Shown here one piece after another: positions 16,167-20,150 of a stretch of DNA of 20,150 nucleotides. Position 1 is the first letter of the stretch; every line of letters starts with the position of its first letter. The notes below the pieces were generated by a model, which saw only the letters and a list, made by a program, of their open reading frames with translations, was not told the DNA's origin and made no database searches. This DNA is from Lachnospiraceae bacterium. GTDB lineage: Bacteria; Bacillota; Clostridia; Lachnospirales; Lachnospiraceae. A program made the translations under genes and the position numbers. Where the stretch lies: positions 1 through 20,150 of the forward strand of contig JAILJL010000007.1 of the NCBI GenBank assembly GCA_024694785.1, in the 5' to 3' direction.

Positions 16167-16853
16167 TTGACACAAAAAACAATTAAACAATTACCTTTAT
16201 CCGAGCAGCCGGAGGAGATCTTCTTAAAGATGGGACCGGCAGCAATGACAGATGCGGAACTTCTGGCCATCATCTTAAGAACCGGTATTAAAGGGGTCAG
16301 CGCTTTGGAGCTTTCTCATGAAGTGCTGCGGTTTAATAACGGGAATATATTGAATCTTATGAGGCTTTCTTATGACGAGCTTCTTAAGATAGAGGGTATT
16401 GGGAAGATTAAGGCAATGCAGCTTAAGGCGGTTGCGGAGCTTAGCAGCAGGATCTACGTTACGGAAAGAAAGAGGAATGTAAGGTTCGATTCTCCGCTTA
16501 GCATTGCGGATTATTACAAAGAATCCATGCGTCATCTAAAGCGTGAGAATATGATGCTTTTGATGCTTAATTCAAAGCTTGAACTTATCTCGGAAGAGCG
16601 AATTTCGGTCGGAACCGAGAATGAAGCTGTGTATTCCGTAAGAGAGATATTTAATCTTGCACTTAGAAAAGAGGCAGTCAGTATCATTCTTATTCATAAT
16701 CATCCGAGCGGTGATGCGACACCAAGCAACGCAGACAAAGTTACTACAAGAAAGCTTGCGGAAGCGGGCAGAATAGTCGGAATTAAGGTAATAGACCATA
16801 TTATAATCGGTGATAATTCGTTTTACAGTATGAGTGAACATAACATGATATAG
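16167..16853 (+). CDS. radC: RadC/YicR family JAB-domain protein
   Basis: This is a 228-residue RadC-family protein. Residues 1 to about 100 hold the helix-hairpin-helix-like N-terminal region, including SEQPEEIF, TDAELLAIILRTG and KIEGIGKIKAMQLKA. The JAB/MPN metalloprotease-like domain follows, with SVGTENEAVYSVREIF and the metal motif HNHPSGDATPSNAD, giving ligands His177, His179 and Asp190. All expected ligands are kept. Despite the name, a DNA-repair role for RadC is not supported experimentally in most species and the true substrate is unknown. The TTG start is supported by GAAAGGA 6 nt upstream. It precedes mreB by 10 bp; a radC-mreBCD arrangement is widespread, although the maf gene often found alongside is absent from this gap. 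Confidence 0.96.
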   Translation: MTQKTIKQLPLSEQPEEIFLKMGPAAMTDAELLAIILRTGIKGVSALELSHEVLRFNNGNILNLMRLSYDELLKIEGIGKIKAMQLKAVAELSSRIYVTERKRNVRFDSPLSIADYYKESMRHLKRENMMLLMLNSKLELISEERISVGTENEAVYSVREIFNLALRKEAVSIILIHNHPSGDATPSNADKVTTRKLAEAGRIVGIKVIDHIIIGDNSFYSMSEHNMI

Positions 16854-16863
16854 GAGGAGTAAA

Positions 16864-17868
16864 ATGGCAGCTAATATATATGGAGTAGACATAGGAACTG
16901 CTAATATCAAGGTTATATCCAAAGCTAACGATCAGGTATTCTGTGAAAAGGATGCCATAGCTATTAAGAATAAAAAGGAATTTTATGCATACGGTGATGA
17001 GGCTTATGCAATGTATGAGAAGACGCCTTCGAGCATAAGCGTATCTTTCCCTGTTGTTAACGGCGTTATTGCTGATTTTAACAATATGCAGAGAATGATT
17101 GAGGATATGTTCGAGAAGAATGTCAAAGGTCATATTAAGAATGCAGAGTTTATCATCGCAGTGCCTACTGATATTACGGAAGTCGAGAAGCGTTCATTTT
17201 ATGAACTTTTCTATAAGAGCAAAATGCGTCCGAAGACGGTAAGACTTTGCGAGAAGCCTATTGCGGCAGCCATAGGACGTGGCCTTGACGTAAAGGAATC
17301 GACGGGTCTTTTGATTGTTGATCTCGGTGCAGATACAACCGAGGTTTCGGTCCTTTCTTTATCGGGACTTGTATACTCAGATCTTGTGCGTGTCGGAGGC
17401 AATCACCTCGATGATGCGATTATTGCACATATCAAGAGAAAGTATTCTCTTGTTATAGGACACAAGACTGCTCAGCAGTTAAAGATGGAGCTTGGTTCAG
17501 GTGTCGGTGCGGATTACGGAACCAGGGTTATAGTAGGACGCGACGTTGTATCCGGTCTTCCGATAGAGATGGAGATTTCTTCAAAGGATGTTAACGAAGC
17601 AATCGGTGAGCAGCTGGAGAATATCTGTACTTCTATCAAGATGATTCTCGAGAAGACTCCGCCGGAACTTGCAAAAGATATAATCTACGCAGGTATTTAT
17701 GTTGTCGGTGGAACATCCAATCTTCATGATATCGATAAGATGATTACAAATGCGACAAATATTAAGGTTAATCTTACAGATAATCCTGAAGAGTGTACCG
17801 TACGCGGCCTCGTTAATATAGTTGCGGAGAAGCGCTTTAATTCACTTCTCTATAATTTGAAGAGCTGA
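16864..17868 (+). CDS. mreB: Rod-shape-determining protein of the MreB/Mbl actin family
   Basis: This is a 334-residue bacterial actin. MreB forms membrane-associated filaments that guide lateral wall synthesis. The phosphate-1 loop VDIGTANIK is at residues 8-16. The phosphate-2 region reads VDLGADTTEVSV with Asp153, where usual MreBs have DIGGGTTEVAV, so two of three glycines are replaced (Ala156, Asp157). The C-terminal adenosine motif is VVGGTSNLHDID (Gly282-Gly283) in place of TGGGALL. CEKPIAAAIGRGLDV and SDLVRVGGNHLDDAI are clear family motifs. Position directly before mreC-mreD argues for the main shape role, but divergence at the nucleotide site means a specialised paralogue is possible. 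AGGAGG at 16852-16857 gives a strong start at ATG 16864. Confidence 0.92.
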   Translation: MAANIYGVDIGTANIKVISKANDQVFCEKDAIAIKNKKEFYAYGDEAYAMYEKTPSSISVSFPVVNGVIADFNNMQRMIEDMFEKNVKGHIKNAEFIIAVPTDITEVEKRSFYELFYKSKMRPKTVRLCEKPIAAAIGRGLDVKESTGLLIVDLGADTTEVSVLSLSGLVYSDLVRVGGNHLDDAIIAHIKRKYSLVIGHKTAQQLKMELGSGVGADYGTRVIVGRDVVSGLPIEMEISSKDVNEAIGEQLENICTSIKMILEKTPPELAKDIIYAGIYVVGGTSNLHDIDKMITNATNIKVNLTDNPEECTVRGLVNIVAEKRFNSLLYNLKS

Positions 17869-17890
17869 TATTTGAGTATTTCGGAGTAAT

Positions 17891-18760
17891 ATGTTAGGTA
17901 GAAGAAAGAAGATTAACAGAGCGAAGATTAAGCTTTCAAATAAAACGATGTTCTTAATTCTGGCAGGAGCCTGTGTGGTGTCATTATTTGTCGGAATGAA
18001 TTTCAATATTAAGGGCGGTCCTTTATCAGATCTTGCCGATTACTGTTTTGTTCCGATGCAGCGCGGGCTTAATAGTATCGGCTTATTTGCGTCCAACAGA
18101 ATGGACGAACTTAAGAATATAAGACAGCTGATGGTTGAAAATGCCGAATTACAGAACAAAGTCGATGAGCTGACGACAGAGAATTCGACTTTAAAACTTG
18201 AACAATATGAGCTTGAATCATTAAGAGAACTGTATGAACTTGATAAAAAGTATCCAAGTTATGAGAAGACTGCGGCAAGAGTAATTGCAAAAGATTCAGG
18301 CAACTGGTTTGATACTTTTGTTATCAATAAGGGTTCCGCAGACGGAATCAAAGTTGATATGAATGTCATAGCGGGCTCGGGACTTGTAGGAATAGTAACT
18401 TCCGTCAGAAAGCATTCTGCTACTGTCACAACCATCATAAATGATCTGTCGAATGTCAGCGGTATGATGATTTCCACTTCTGACTATTGTATAGTTCGCG
18501 GAAGCATCAAATCAATGAATGAAAAACAGTCGATATTGTTTGATACATTGAATGATTTAAACGATATGATAACGGAAGGAGAGCAGGTTGTTACTTCCAA
18601 TATCAGCGATAAATACCTTGAGGGTATATTAATAGGATATGTAACTGAGATTAAGGTTGATTCCAATAACCTGACCAAATCGGGTATGATAACTCCGGTT
18701 GTGGATTTTGCGCATCTTGAGGAAGTATTGGTAATCTTACAGACTAAGAAATATGATTAG
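17891..18760 (+). CDS. mreC: Rod-shape-determining protein MreC
   Basis: MreC is a bitopic membrane scaffold that connects MreB filaments with PBP2 and activates it. The 289-residue product has a basic cytoplasmic N-terminus (GRRKKINRAKIK), one membrane helix at about residues 20-37, a coiled coil at about 75-120 (ENAELQNKVDELTTENSTLK), then the beta-rich extracellular domain with ARVIAKDSGNWFDTFVINKG, GSGLVGIVTSV and a late GILIGYV motif. Length and order of parts are standard. GGAG about 5 nt before the ATG supports the start. The last 8 bp overlap mreD, indicating coupled translation. Confidence 0.95.
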   Translation: MLGRRKKINRAKIKLSNKTMFLILAGACVVSLFVGMNFNIKGGPLSDLADYCFVPMQRGLNSIGLFASNRMDELKNIRQLMVENAELQNKVDELTTENSTLKLEQYELESLRELYELDKKYPSYEKTAARVIAKDSGNWFDTFVINKGSADGIKVDMNVIAGSGLVGIVTSVRKHSATVTTIINDLSNVSGMMISTSDYCIVRGSIKSMNEKQSILFDTLNDLNDMITEGEQVVTSNISDKYLEGILIGYVTEIKVDSNNLTKSGMITPVVDFAHLEEVLVILQTKKYD

Positions 18761-19283
18761 AGTAATTGTTAGAAGAACAGTAGAAATTGCTGCGGTTATA
18801 GTCCTTTTTCTTATACAGATTACATGGTTTAAAGGACTTGAAATCGCATCGGTATCCCCGAATTTGCTAATTATTATAGTTGCCGCACTCGGTGTGTTGA
18901 GAGGATCGAGAGAGGGAATGATAATAGGCTTTATTGCGGGGCTTTTGGTAGATATTTATTTTGCGGATTATATAGGCTTTTATGCTCTTTGCTATATGTT
19001 CATCGGATATGTAATAGGTTTATTTAAGCGCGTTTTCTTTGCGGAAGATATCAAGCTCCCGCTTATTCTTATCATGCTCGGAAATGCGCTTTTTAACGTT
19101 GCTGTATACGTATTTAAATTCATGCTTAAAGGTGATCTTTCATTCCCTTATTATCTTATGAATTTAATCTTGCCTGAAGTTATGTACACTTTTATAGTGT
19201 CTTTATTTATATTGCCACCTACAATTAAGGTCAATAACCTTCTTGAGGAATATGAAAAGAAGGGAGCAAGTAAGTTTGGTTAA
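18753..19283 (+). CDS. mreD: Rod-shape-determining protein MreD
   Basis: This is a 176-residue integral membrane protein with about five hydrophobic segments (for example at about 10-28, 36-47, 56-72, 76-92 and 103-125, with another near 145-160). It has the family pattern of RGSREGMIIGFIAGLLVDIY, in which a charged loop leads into a helix ending in the conserved Asp. MreD is a small member of the elongation complex with MreC and MreB and may help organise PBP2; its biochemical role is unsettled. Sequence conservation in this family is low, so the call relies on size, topology, the GxxxGLxxD-type helix and its position between mreC and PBP2. It overlaps both neighbours by 8 bp. Confidence 0.92.
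   Translation: MIRVIVRRTVEIAAVIVLFLIQITWFKGLEIASVSPNLLIIIVAALGVLRGSREGMIIGFIAGLLVDIYFADYIGFYALCYMFIGYVIGLFKRVFFAEDIKLPLILIMLGNALFNVAVYVFKFMLKGDLSFPYYLMNLILPEVMYTFIVSLFILPPTIKVNNLLEEYEKKGASKFG
19261..19266 (+). promoter_or_regulatory. Ribosome binding site selecting the TTG start of the PBP2 gene
   Basis: AGGGAG lies inside the mreD coding region, 9 nt before the TTG at 19276. An in-frame ATG at 19252 has only a GAGG 3 nt away, which is too close, so the TTG is favoured. Confidence 0.5.
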
Positions 19284-20150
19284 CGCGATAAGAGCTTTTA
19301 TTAAACATATAATAAGATCACGTCTATTTGCCTTTTCTGTTGTACTTGTGGTTATGATGGGAGTTTTGACAAACAGACTTTTTGTGTTACAGATAATTCG
19401 TGGCGAGGATTATCTTAACAACTACACCCTTCTTGTAGAGAAAGAGCGTGACATAGCGGCGACCCGTGGTAATATATATGACTGTAACGGTGAAGTCCTG
19501 GCATATAACGAGCTTGCTTATTCGGTCGTTATAGAAGATAACGGTACATATGAGTCTTCAAAGCAGCGTTCAAAAGAATTAAACGAGATTATAAGGAAAA
19601 CAATTCTTATTATTGAAGAACATGGTGATTCGGTTGAGAATAACTTTGATATTGTATACGAAGACGGTAAATTCGCTTTTAAAAACAGCGGAACGACGAG
19701 GTTACGATTCCTTGCTGATGTATTCGGACGTAAAACAATTGATGAATTAAAGTTTAATTCAAAACTTGGCATAGATGAAGCAAATGCCACCGCAAAGCAG
19801 GTTGTCAAATACCTTGTAAATGATACTTATGAAATTGAAGACGTTGACGATGAGAGACTTGCATTTGAAATCGCGGTTGTAAGATATGGTCTTTCCGCGA
19901 ACTTTTACAGAAGATTCATATCGACGTCAATTGCAACGGGTGTAAGTATAGAGACTGTTGCAGCGATAAACGAGAATCTTGCGGAATTACAGGGTGTATC
20001 CATAGTGGAGAGTACTTTGCGCAGATACGTTGACAGCGAATACTTCTGCCATATTATCGGCTATACCGGTAAGATTTCACAGAACGAATTTGATGATCTC
20101 GGGGGCGAAGAAGCCGGATATTCACTTAATGATTATGTCGGTAAAGCCGG
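19276..20150 (+). CDS. mrdA: Class B penicillin-binding protein 2, N-terminal part (runs off right edge)
   Basis: This frame is open from about 19276 to the window edge (291 codons). PBP2 is the D,D-transpeptidase that crosslinks peptidoglycan in the Rod elongation complex. The visible portion has a short cytoplasmic start, one membrane helix at about residues 17-37, then the pedestal motif ERDIAATRGNIYDCNGEVLA, where the Arg-Gly-Asn-Ile-Tyr-Asp of class B PBPs is clear and the usual Arg of YDRNG is Cys. Later come SIVESTLRRYVDSEY (with GV before it), HIIGYTGKI and, at the edge, LNDYVGKAG, which normally introduces the dimerisation segment. The catalytic serine motifs lie beyond the window. 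The start is probably TTG at 19276, though ATG at 19252 is possible. Position after mreD supports PBP2 rather than PBP3 or SpoVD. Confidence 0.88.
   Translation, partial: MVNAIRAFIKHIIRSRLFAFSVVLVVMMGVLTNRLFVLQIIRGEDYLNNYTLLVEKERDIAATRGNIYDCNGEVLAYNELAYSVVIEDNGTYESSKQRSKELNEIIRKTILIIEEHGDSVENNFDIVYEDGKFAFKNSGTTRLRFLADVFGRKTIDELKFNSKLGIDEANATAKQVVKYLVNDTYEIEDVDDERLAFEIAVVRYGLSANFYRRFISTSIATGVSIETVAAINENLAELQGVSIVESTLRRYVDSEYFCHIIGYTGKISQNEFDDLGGEEAGYSLNDYVGKA

Noticed and set aside
19366..19397. TTGACA followed by GATAAT inside the PBP2 coding region
   Set aside because: The spacer is 20 bp, outside the useful range, and the elements lie in the membrane-helix coding sequence; probably chance.

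Overview
The window is a dense, low-to-moderate GC housekeeping region that reads as chromosomal DNA of an anaerobic Firmicute, most likely a member of the Lachnospiraceae/Clostridia. The reasons are gene content and order (rlmH, phoH, a PgpH-like gene, ybeY; mutS-mutL-miaA; radC-mreBCD-PBP2), strong AGGAGG-type ribosome binding sites, frequent TTG/GTG starts, a MutL with the endonuclease motif, and a DUF3048 lipoprotein. I see no mobile element, CRISPR array, tRNA or rRNA, and no base-composition break suggesting recent transfer. Genus and species cannot be read from the sequence.

Layout. Positions 1-367 hold the 5' part of a leftward gene for a small two-helix membrane protein of unknown function. 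Positions 368-490 form a divergent intergenic region with two consensus-like promoters arranged symmetrically about one centre (437.5). From 491 to 16089, twelve rightward genes follow with gaps of 0-15 bp or 4-bp overlaps and no visible terminator: rlmH, phoH, a degenerate PgpH-like membrane protein, ybeY, a DUF3048 lipoprotein, a MurJ/SpoVB-type flippase, two different FAD-dependent oxidoreductases, mutS, mutL, miaA and a YnbB-type PLP enzyme. A 77-bp gap with a plausible extended -10 promoter precedes the second block: radC, an MreB-family actin, mreC, mreD and the start of a class B penicillin-binding protein (PBP2), which runs off the right edge. No gene-free stretch reaches 300 bases.

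How the genes fit together. The left block joins ribosome maturation (RlmH, PhoH, YbeY) with envelope proteins and a lipid-linked precursor flippase. It continues into flavoproteins of uncertain substrate, then mismatch repair (MutS and MutL) and tRNA modification (MiaA). The right block is the rod-shape elongation machinery: MreB filament, MreC scaffold, MreD and PBP2 transpeptidase.

Most of the window is ordinary. The points most worth a second look are the symmetric divergent promoter; the PgpH-like protein at the usual locus for a c-di-AMP phosphodiesterase, which has lost its extracellular domain and most HD metal ligands; a four-cysteine cluster in the exported DUF3048 lipoprotein; and a non-canonical phosphate-2 loop in the mre-operon MreB. 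I found no clearly new multi-gene system.
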